Below are positions 56,089-64,000 of a stretch of DNA of 64,000 nucleotides, in pieces (position 1 is the first letter of the stretch; every line of letters begins with the position of its first letter). The position numbers were made by a program, and so were the translations under genes. The DNA comes from Acanthosepion pharaonis. Lineage: Eukaryota > Mollusca > Cephalopoda > Sepiida > Sepiidae. The stretch is from positions 3,552,501 through 3,616,500 of the forward strand of contig CAHIKZ030002090.1 in assembly GCA_903632075.3 (NCBI GenBank), in the 5' to 3' direction. The notes below the pieces were generated by a model that was given only the letters and a program-made list of their open reading frames with translations, did not search any database and had not been told where the DNA came from.

Positions 56089-56169
<81 letters not shown>
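56089..56169. repeat. (TA)n microsatellite
   Basis: About 40 TA units directly after the PLE end fragment. Confidence 0.97.
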
Positions 56170-56172
<3 letters not shown>

Positions 56173-56366
56173 ATAGAATATGGGTATATGATCCCAGCAG
56201 AGTTATAAAGTTTTTGACAATTAAAAAACGTCCATGATAGATATGGAGTTACGAAAAAAAAATATATGCGATTATGAATTTCACCGTTTACGCTTTTTTC
56301 ATATCGAAAGCGAAAAATTTTATATCGTGAACGTTTTCCAATTCACAATACTATATCTATCTATCT

Positions 56367-56430
<64 letters not shown>

Positions 56431-56806
56431 GATAATGATATATAAATTTTTATATATCAAGAACAGTTTAGATATATAATTGGTTGTTGACCGTAACAAA
56501 AACTTGATTCTAATTAAAAGAGAAAATATAATGACTAGAAAGGGCTTTAATCCGTAGTTCACCCACAGAAAATTTGCGTCCATTTTCTTACAACGTATCA
56601 CCATTCTTGGCGGAACTGGGATATGAAATGTTGGATATTTAATAACAAAGATTATGAGGTCAAATAAGAAAAAGAATTTAGATGAAACTGGCTAGATCCT
56701 ATGCAAAAAATATTCTTGATAAATTTAAAACTCCCAGCCTCTCTCGTTCGTGAGCTTGTGTAGTGACAATGACGTAAAGAAACCCAGTCCGACGAAGTTT
56801 ATGATT
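56170..56806. other. No gene; (CT)n(TA)n at 56368-56428
   Basis: Anonymous, with one compound microsatellite. Confidence 0.6.
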
Positions 56807-56809
56807 ATA

Positions 56810-56861
<52 letters not shown>

Positions 56862-57000
56862 CGATCCTATTGTTTAACCCAAAATATTTGTATTAATTCA
56901 AATATTATTTTTGCGAGTTACTCGTTTTTGAGTACACCCTGATTTATTTTAAATCCCATTTATTTCGTCCACTACTCGATAAAACTAAAAGTTTGAATAC

Positions 57001-57037
<37 letters not shown>

Positions 57038-57183
57038 TATGTGACCCTAGGTTTTTGCTATTTGCGATCGTCAGACAAACGTCAGGTGGAGTTTGTCTGA
57101 CGATATTTGCATGAATCGTCAGACAAACGTCAGGTCAAGTTTGTCTTTATCACAAATTGAGCTTTCCAATAAGTTTCGTGCAT

Positions 57184-57224
<41 letters not shown>

Positions 57225-57251
57225 TATATATACTGATATTGAGCACTTTCC

Positions 57252-57303
<52 letters not shown>
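56807..57303. repeat. Cluster of (TA)n arrays
   Basis: TA arrays at 56807-56857, 57003-57034, 57187-57231 and 57256-57303. The last two are each split by a TAATA phase change and flank CTGATATTGAGCACTTTCCA. Confidence 0.95.
57063..57150. repeat. Tandem hairpin pair
   Basis: ATCGTCAGACAAAC ... GTTTGTCTGACGAT is a perfect 14-bp inverted repeat with a 10-nt loop. It is followed within 10 bp by a second ATCGTCAGACAAACGTCAGG unit whose right arm is shortened. Confidence 0.85.
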
Positions 57304-57619
57304 CTGTGTGTGTGTGCGTGTGTTTGATTCTGCGTTTGGTTGTGGCTGTATGGATGTAGAACCTCTCCACTTATACGTACGTTCAGATTTCTTCCGTCCA
57401 TTCATAGCTACTCAGTTTAATAGTTTATCATTATTATTTTGGCGATGTCGATCCACTTCGATGTCTCATTATCCTGGCCTTGTGCCAGACAGATTGAAGC
57501 ACAATATATAACCATAATATGGGCTAGTGTTAATGTTGGTTTAAATTTAGGTTCATATTCAAAAGGGGAAAAAAATATAATAATAATTATTATTTTTAGC
57601 TCAACCGTATCGATCGGTT
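57304..57619. other. No recognisable feature
   Basis: Contains the recurring phrase GGCCTTGTGCCAGACAG at 57477-57492 (also near 38.29 and 38.39 kb). Confidence 0.4.
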
Positions 57620-57973
57620 GTGATTGACGAAAACGTTTACGTCACGGGAAAGCCGTCACTCATGACGTCGAAGTTTCTTCGACAACAGTTGTCATTGAAT
57701 GATAGAGTGAAGGTGTCATTGATGGCTTCCACTGTCTTTCCCCTACTATCCCTCCTCTTCCTGCTCCTCCTTCAGTTTGTCATTACTGATAATGATGGTG
57801 ATGCTCTCCTTCTCGTTGTTATTGTTACGTCGTACCTGATGCAGTATTGTTTGCATCAATTGTTCATGAAAAGAGATAAGAGAAGAAAATTACGTAACTA
57901 CGGTGATCAGAGAGACACATTGACATCTACATGGGTTATAATGGCGATGGCATTATTTTTCATAGTTTATTAG
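57620..57973 (+). CDS. Unrecognised 117-codon frame with membrane-like segments
   Basis: I do not recognise this protein. It is the longest open frame here that is neither a known transposon nor a simple repeat. Residues about 36-57 (STVFPLLSLLFLLLLQFVIT) and 63-76 (ALLLVVIVTSYLMQY) look like membrane segments, followed by a basic stretch (KRDKRRKLR) and a C-terminal hydrophobic run (WVIMAMALFFIVY). The local base composition is less A+T-rich than the surroundings. There is no splice, promoter or homology support, and the start is simply the first ATG. It may be chance. Confidence 0.2.
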   Translation: MIDENVYVTGKPSLMTSKFLRQQLSLNDRVKVSLMASTVFPLLSLLFLLLLQFVITDNDGDALLLVVIVTSYLMQYCLHQLFMKRDKRRKLRNYGDQRDTLTSTWVIMAMALFFIVY

Positions 57974-58077
57974 TTATTAGTGGAAAAAAAAGAAAAAGAA
58001 AACGTGATACGTGTTTACTCACTAATTTTAATTAAGCCTGGCATAAGGCCACAGCAGCAGGGAGTTCACTGAGAATC

Positions 58078-58290
58078 AAGCAGCGAATTACCAAAACGGT
58101 GGGATGTTCAGGTGGTGTAATGGACATTACACCACCCGAATGGATGAGAACGCGGAGAGCGATGTTCGAAATTCAGTCAGATTAATTACATTCACTGATG
58201 CGAAAATACACCTGGGAAAGGTTTGAATTCGTCTTCTCCCCTAGTCATGGATTAAATAGTAGAGCGTGTATCTTGAAAAATCGTTTTTAT
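58078..58290 (+). mobile_element. tRNA-like half and tail of the composite SINE
   Basis: TTCAGGTGGTGTAATGGACA, GCGATGTTCGAAATTCAGTC (B-box-like), ATTACATTCACTGATGCG and GGGAAAGGTTTGAATTCGTC follow the same order as 52510-52640. The 5S head is absent. Confidence 0.7.
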
Positions 58291-58819
58291 TTAAAAAAAG
58301 TATTTATGCAATATTCATATGCAGAAAAAATTCTTACGATTCCAAATATGTTTCAACATTAAATAAACCACAAAGTATTGATAAGCCGTAAAAAAAAAAA
58401 AAAAAAATTCCGGTAGAAAAGCTTGTTATACGCCCCGAATTACAGTAGATATACTGATAAGGCACATCAACATTACTTTCTACTTCAGCTTTAAAACAGA
58501 AAGAATTAAATCTAGACTACAGTAATCGATGCCTTGGAGAGCAGCTCTTCATTACACTAAAGGGAATAAAATGAGAACACCCTGATGTTCGGTAGTAAAG
58601 AGTCCGCACTTTAAATAATACTTTTTTGTTGCAGTTTGTTATCGGTGTCAAGGAAAGGATAAGGTGCGGTGACAAATAAACAGACCAAACATAGACCCAA
58701 AGAGACAGACTGGTCAAAACAAACTGGTAATCTTAAGCTTTGCTCTGTCTTGTAAGGCTAAATCTAACCTCTTCTTAAATATTATGAACATAATATATAT
58801 ATAAAAAGTATATTTCTGA
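58291..58819. other. No recognisable feature
   Basis: A-rich at 58388-58408, otherwise anonymous. Confidence 0.5.
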
Positions 58820-58925
58820 GATGAAGTATTATGTACACTATTTACATTATTCGGACTATTGTCCTCATCTTTGTTGCCATATTTATCACAACGTTTCGGC
58901 TGTTGTACGCTCTGGCCTTCTTTAA
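58820..58925 (-). repeat. PLE (YVDD family) 3'-end unit, antisense
   Basis: Minus strand: AAAGAAGGCCAGAGCGTACA, ACAGCCGAAACGTTGTGATA, AAAGATGAGGACAATAGTCC, AATAATGTAAATAGTGTACA. Back to back with the next feature. Confidence 0.75.
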
Positions 58926-59160
58926 GGACACATGGCACAATGGATAAAGGCGTTAGTTAGATCCAGTGACAGGACCCAGAGTGTGAGATCAATACCTGAT
59001 TAAGGCGGTGGAGAACTTTTAGAGGGGAATTAACAGGAGATAACTGATATCCATTAGACATGACACGTGGAAGTAGAACAGTTTACCACAGCGAGCGAAA
59101 TAAAGGGTCCAGTTTGACATTCCAACCACCTGAAGTCCGAATAATGTAAATAAAAAGTCT
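58926..59160 (+). repeat. PLE (YVDD family) 3' region with tRNA-like module
   Basis: GGACACATGGCACAATGGAT (exact A-box), GAGTGTGAGATCAATACC, GACACGTGGAAGTAGAACAG, CCAACCACCTGAAGTCCGAA, then AATGTAAATA. The hammerhead-like segment is deleted between CCTGAAG and TCCG. Together with 58820-58925 this makes an inverted pair sharing one boundary. Confidence 0.75.
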
Positions 59161-59173
59161 TTATAAATATAAT

Positions 59174-59728
59174 TAAAGTATGTTCCAATAACTTGGGCCG
59201 ATTTTAAACGTGAATTAAGTTTAAGCGTCTAATGATTTTTTTTTCTTTTTCTTTCAGATTTAACAACTTAAGTCTTTGGCAATTTCAACCATGGAAAGAT
59301 TAATAATCAAACAACGTATTAATGTTATCGAAGCCTATTACGAAAATGGACGTTCAAACATTTTTGGGGTTAATATAATAGACCAATCGGAAAAATGCAG
59401 TTGGAAAAAGTTTTCGTAAATTCAAACAAACTGTGCCGGTGGCAGATAATGAAAGCGCCATTGCGTGCTCGTTTACGCCGTTCAGCTGAAAACATTTAAT
59501 CCAGACACCTCTATTCGTCATCACGCGCAGGAATTGAACTTCTCCACAACAATGTTACATCAAATTTTGTGCCGACGAAGCCTCGTCGGAAATTTGGGTG
59601 ATATTATTTTTCACACGCAATTGCCATGACTTAAATAACATGATCGAATAGGGAAATAAATAAATTTTCCCCAATAACACTGATTTATTTACTGCTGACT
59701 TTGATCCATCTTAATGAAACACCCTTTA
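59174..59728 (+). mobile_element. Internally deleted mariner-like element
   Basis: Left end TAAAGTATGTTCCAATAAC and right end CTTAATGAAACACCCTTTA are imperfect inverted repeats. Inside, MERLIIKQRINVIEAYYENG (59292-59351) is the N-terminal helix-turn-helix start of a mariner-superfamily transposase, and IRHHAQELNFSTTMLHQIL (59513-59568) is the second DNA-binding part. The catalytic domain is missing. Same broad type as the C-terminal fragment at 11995-12358. Confidence 0.65.
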
Positions 59729-59729
59729 T

Positions 59730-60960
59730 AATTGTGTATTTGGGCAGCAATCCTTCTTTTATACAAGTTTCATTAAAGACGATAAAAAAGGTACTGCGAT
59801 TAAGCTTTTTATTTAATTTTTTGTTTAAGTGTACTCTTTTCTGGACACATTGTTTAAAAATTGTCCAAATATTCTGTATATCCCAGCGCTTTCGGCTATT
59901 TCCTTAGCCATTATCAAGGATTTTTTTTCTTGAATGTATAGATGTTTTAATATGTTTCTAGAGTGATGGGGATGGTTTATTATTTTCCAAACATGGTCGG
60001 CACATTGTGACCGTGTTCATAGTCGATGTCATTGAGTGCTAATTGAATAGCCGAAAGTGATCGGATTACCGAGCATTTAGACAGTTTTTACACACTTTAT
60101 GACCAGAAAAGAAAACATTTATACGAGCATAAGAAAAATTAAATAAAAATCTTACTCGTACTACTTTGTCATGAGTTTTTAATGAAAGTTTTATAAATAT
60201 ACATACTACCCGTCAAAAATGTGGATATTTACGCTTGGATCGGCACTTCGACAAATGATCAATGTAGTATCTATACGCTACGCCTAACTTAGTATATAAT
60301 TTTTTTTTTAATAAACAACTTAAGTTTTTGACCTATTCCAGGGATACTTAAATTTTGTGCAAATATTAATATTGAACTTGCTGAAATGATTGTTTAAATG
60401 CTTTATACTTTGGTCAAATAAATAGAGTCGCTCAATTCACCTGACCTAAATATCATGAATCCTTGAACCATCATGCGGGAACAGGCCAGTCAGAGCAAAC
60501 CGCAGTCTATTTTGTTTCGTTTCGTTCCCACTTGATCACCCAGACTTTCTCATACATAACGACATTCATAAACAATGATTATATGCAATGTTTCGTGAAT
60601 TTTTAAACTTTTGTCAAAGGTGACGTTTTCATCTTTTAAACAATGGGCAATTTTCCCTAAGGAAGATCAAATGTGTAATATATATTTTGCTTTAGAAAAA
60701 AGAAGTTTTCGTAATGTTTTCTCTGAAGAAGGAATACCTTTTTTTTTATTTCATTTTTTTTTTCTATTTTCAAGTGAATAAATTAGAAGTTAATCACACG
60801 AAGCGTTGTGTGCTAATCACATTGTCATCTGTTTTAATATTATACCAACATTTCAATTTTTAATTACCGAAAAATGTTTTCCCCAAAGAAAAAATATCAA
60901 CTTTTCTCCATTTCTAAGACATTCCAACCACCTGAAGTCCGAACACATACGTTCTTCCGT
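59730..60960. other. No recognisable gene
   Basis: A+T-rich. CATTCCAACCACCTGAAGTC at 60924-60943 is a shred of the PLE 3' end. A weak SPDLN-like trace near 60435 was not convincing. Confidence 0.5.
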
Positions 60961-60966
60961 AGTGAA

Positions 60967-61206
60967 AATGACTGAGGTACCTTCAACGAAAATGGCTGAG
61001 GTACTTTCAATGAAAATGGCTGAGGTACCTTCAACGAAAATGGCTAAGACACCTTTAACAAATATGGCTGAGGTACCTTCAACGAAAATGGCCGAGACAC
61101 CTTCAACGAAAATGGCTGAGGTACCTTCAACGACAATGGCTGAGACACATTCAACAAATATGGCTGAGGTACCTTCAGCGAAAATGGCTGAGGTACCTTC
61201 AACAAA
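60967..61206 (+). repeat. 24-bp tandem repeat, ten units, encoding an eight-residue repeat
   Basis: Units of ATGGCTGAGGTACCTTCAAC plus GAAA, all in one open frame (60806-61294) giving KMAEVPST with variants such as KMAETPST and NMAEVPSA. EV- and ET-type units alternate in the centre, so a 48-bp dimer was probably the amplified unit. The frame has no recognisable domain outside the repeat. Lies between a PLE end shred and a PLE endonuclease fragment. Confidence 0.9.
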
Positions 61207-61269
61207 AAATTACCTTTTTAGTAGTGCGGCTTTCCTAATGATGAGCCATTTCTCATGCGACCCACTGGT

Positions 61270-61990
61270 CGGAAAAAGAGGAGAACATGACTAAGGACTG
61301 TGTGTACACCATCCCGTGCAGCTGTGATAAGAAATATAAAGGAGAAACAGGCTAGCCTCTTAAGGTAAGACTGCAAGAACATCGTAAAGTCGTAACACGA
61401 AGAGAAATAGAAAAATCAGGCATACCCGAACACGTATGGAGGGAAAATGAAGATCAGTGCCCTCTCTGGGATGAAATTGAAATAATAGACAGAGAACATC
61501 ACTGGAAAATACGAAAACTTAAGAAATCAGTACATATGCTAAGCCACACAAATCTCCTAAGCCGACGAAGTATAGAAATGTATACAGTATGAGAACAAGT
61601 AATACGGAGTGCTATAGAAAAGCAATAACAACAAAATTGTAATATGAGCTCTGGTAAAAAATGTAAAAATGTAAAAATATAAATCCCAAAGATGCATACA
61701 TTAATGTCCTCTAAGACACATGGCCCAGTGGATAAAAGCGTTGACTTGACTAAAAGAGTTGTGAGTTCAATACGCGGAGAGTTGAGTTAAATGGAGATAA
61801 CTGAGACGCCCGGAAGAGGCATGACACGTGGAACTAGAACAATCTACACCAGTCTACCCCGGTAGGCGAAACAAAGGGATTAATTCAAAATTCGAATCAC
61901 CTGTAGAAGGCCGGAGCGTACAACGGCCGAAACGTCGTGAACATAACAATAAAGATGAGGACAACAGTCCGAACAGTGTAAATAAGAAAT
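61270..61990 (+). mobile_element. PLE (YVDD family), GIY-YIG domain and 3' end
   Basis: DCVYTIPCSCDKKYKGETG (61296-61352), VRLQEHRKVVTRREIEKSG, PEHVWRENEDQCPLWDEIEI and HHWKIRKLKKSVHML are about 80% like the copy at 50965-51180. The GIY-YIG arginine (VRLQEH) and later residues are present. Then follow the tRNA-like module (61715-61785), CACCTGTAGAAGGCCGG with CAACGGCCGAAACG (61900-61945) and AAAGATGAGGACAACAGTCC, ending near 61983. One in-frame stop occurs in the endonuclease. It abuts the Gypsy fragment. Confidence 0.85.
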
Positions 61991-64000
61991 TCACTGTCAC
62001 TGAAATTTTGGATTTTTCCACCAATAAATTTCCGGATATTTAATGTAATTACCAACTACCACAAGATAATGTGATCCATTCATAGAACCTGCAAAATCTA
62101 TATGCACTCTTGACCACGACGTGTCTATCCTTGGCCAAGGTGATAGGTAGTTTTGCTGCTAGAGCACAATCTTTGCAAGCTTTCATTATTTTTTTCAATA
62201 TTTTGGTCCATTCTGGTCCAATATACAAAGCTTTTAACCAGAGATTTAATTCTTGAAATATCAGGATATGCGCTATGAAAATCCTTCAATATTCACTTCT
62301 GTAACAAACTAGGTATTATACCCATTTGTTTAAACATTACTACACAGTAGCATAGCTTTAAGCGTTTAAGACTGGATTTCGTTCTTTCTTACTTTCAATT
62401 GCTTTTTTATTTTGCGCAATAAAGACATCATTTTCCGCTTTTTCTTTTATTTCTTCCAGGGTTACTGGTAACTCTCCTACTACGTCGCACAATTTTTTTT
62501 TTATATTTCCATTTTACTTTTTAATGCTGCAGTAACCGTGTCCTCAAATGGCTCCGAAGTTTTTAGTTATTAATCTTGATAATCTATTTGCATGTCGTAA
62601 TTTTGGGTACTCCGTCGTAAAAGCATAGATTAATAAGATGTTATCCTAGTATTGCAGTCTATTAGCTCTATGCGTAGGTATTACTTTCTTTGAGCCATAT
62701 ATTGTTAACAGAGTCTGTATCAAGTTTGCAACCTAAAATTTCTTCCATGAATACATTTATGAAATTTCTTCACAGCAAATATAATTGCTGGATGCTCTTT
62801 TTCTATTTGGCTATAATTTTTCTCTGCTGGTAAAAGCAAGCGTGAAATATGAACGAAGGCTTTCATTTTACCATCGTATTTGTATAAAATCATCGCTCTA
62901 ATACCATACTCACTAGCATCTGACGCCACTATAATTTCTGCTTTTGAATCGTAGTGTGCTAATGATAAATCTGACGTAAATCCTTAAACGCCTTTTGACA
63001 ATTATCATTCCTGTTCTACTTTACTTCTTTTTTTAAGCAGATTGTTGAATGGAGCTTTCAAATTATGAATATTATAAACATATATTTGATAGTAATTAGT
63101 CAATTTTGGAAAAGCTTGTAATGTAGTCACGTTAGTTGGTGGAGGCATATTTTTAATTGCACTTGCCCTCGATATGCTTGACGACCCTTCTTATTCGACC
63201 AATTTTTGGCAAAAACAATTCGCATTTTCCTCACTAAATTTAAATACGTATTCTCTTAGTTTTTCCAGAATTGTTTTCACATGCCTATCATGTTTTTCTT
63301 TAGATACACTTTTTATCAAAATGTCGACCATATACGACACTGCGAAATCGCAATCCGTTAGCATAGTAGCTATAGCTTGTTGAAAAATAGCTGGTGCCAA
63401 CTTTATACTAAATAGAAGTCGGTTAAACTTATATATAATCATCTATGCGTAATTATGGTCGTTAATTCTGAATATTCATTTTCAATCTGAATTTGTAAAT
63501 ACGCTTCAGAAAGATCCAGTTTTGAAAACATTTTTTCGCTGTTTAACTTCGAAAAAATTTCCTCTGGACTTGGTAATGGGTAGTTATGTGTTTCTAAACA
63601 ATTGTTTAATCCTGTCGAGAAATCCGTGTAAACACGAATTTAATTATTTTTTTCTTTACATAAACCGCAGGTGCAGCCCATTTTAAATGGTTAATTTTTT
63701 TTTATTACACCAATTCTTTCGAGTCTGTGGAACTCTTCGTTGACTTGTTCCTATACAGTGAATGGTACGCTCCGTTTCAGCTTAAATACTGGCGTTGAAC
63801 CTTCTTTTACTTGAAAATTCGCCTTGAAATTTGAACACCGATCCAGTTGATTTGACAAAACATCTGGAAAACATTTTTAAAATTATTCCTTAAGATTTTT
63901 GTTCGGATTTTTTAAATTGGTCACTTATCCACTTACGTTTTAACAATAAATGTTTATCGGCAAATCACGAAGTTGAAATAGTTCCGTCCAGTCAGTACCG
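61991..64000 (-). pseudogene. Gypsy-type LTR retrotransposon pol fragment (RT, RNase H, integrase)
   Basis: Minus strand from the window edge: RT with NNCLETHNYPLPSPEEIFSK and KMFSKLDLSEAYLQIQIENE (motif A aspartate, about 63600-63500), FNRLLFSIKLAPAIFQQAIA (63430-63370), and AVSYMVDILIKS where YxDD is expected, so one catalytic Asp is Val. RNase H: MASDASEYGIRAMILYKYDG and RLLLPAEKNYSQIEKEHPAI (62929-62740). Integrase: zinc-domain-like KSLVKSFVYWTRMDQNIEKN (about 62240) and core start VHIDFAGSMNGSHYLVVVGN, YIKYPEIYWWKN (62125-62020). Cut off at 61990 by the PLE. Several frameshifts. Gag, protease and LTRs lie outside the window or are lost. Confidence 0.85.

Noticed and set aside
60420..60490. 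Possible Tc1 SPDLN block
   Set aside because: Only a five-residue match, with no supporting blocks on either side.
61828..62043. Frame with VQRPKRREHNNKDEDNSPNSVN as a conserved small protein
   Set aside because: The same peptide can be read in four PLE end copies, but only because the DNA end sequence is conserved; starts, lengths and continuations all differ.

Overview
This window reads as intergenic DNA from a large, repeat-rich animal genome, most plausibly a marine invertebrate. A mollusc, perhaps a cephalopod, is my best guess. The reasons are A+T-rich DNA crowded with (TA)n, (CA)n, (TATC)n and (TTA)n arrays, several Penelope-like element (PLE) families, RTE-like and Jockey/CR1-like LINEs, Tc1 and mariner remnants, a Gypsy fragment, and SINE-like repeats with tRNA or 5S rRNA heads. 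Species cannot be fixed from sequence reading alone. I could not support any conserved host protein-coding gene. Nearly every translatable stretch is a decayed transposable element or a microsatellite read as protein. One unexplained membrane-protein-like reading frame (57620-57973) is kept as a weak candidate.

Layout. 0-9 kb: LINE-A (Jockey/CR1-like), Tc1, a PLE fragment, a (TATC)n array with a spacer motif, then LINE-B, RTE-like and LINE-A copies. 9-18 kb: LINE tails, a mariner fragment, a SINE, a 660-bp CT-rich tract, and a tandem and inverted patchwork of RTE-like pieces. 18-26.5 kb: a mariner with all three catalytic regions recognisable, a second mariner whose end has been amplified in tandem, a foldback next to a PLE GIY-YIG fragment, and a small palindromic MITE. 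27-32 kb: a nearly complete PLE on the minus strand, bounded by direct repeats that each carry a hammerhead-ribozyme-like fold. 32-41 kb: RTE-like copies, a candidate 1.5-kb LTR containing two minisatellites, a SINE, and a long ~58-bp tandem repeat. 43-53 kb: 5S-headed SINEs, a 0.4-kb duplication, and two PLEs of different families abutting head to head at 50.15 kb. 53-60 kb: LINE-A copies, many (TA)n arrays, stray hammerhead-bearing PLE ends, a mariner relic. 60-64 kb: a 24-bp repeat that reads as an eight-residue peptide repeat, a PLE 3' part, and a Gypsy pol fragment (RT, RNase H, integrase) on the minus strand running off the window end.

The most interesting theme is the PLE population. 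One family (27-32 kb, plus loose ends at 55.8-56.1 kb) carries a compact three-stem hammerhead-like motif whose two non-canonical core positions (3 and 8) are changed together, as a compensatory pair. A second family (50-52 kb, 61-62 kb, fragments at 3.8 and 58.9 kb) carries a tRNA-like Pol III module and a partial hammerhead-like core between its GIY-YIG domain and its 3' end. A composite SINE with a 5S rRNA head and a tRNA-like second part is also present.
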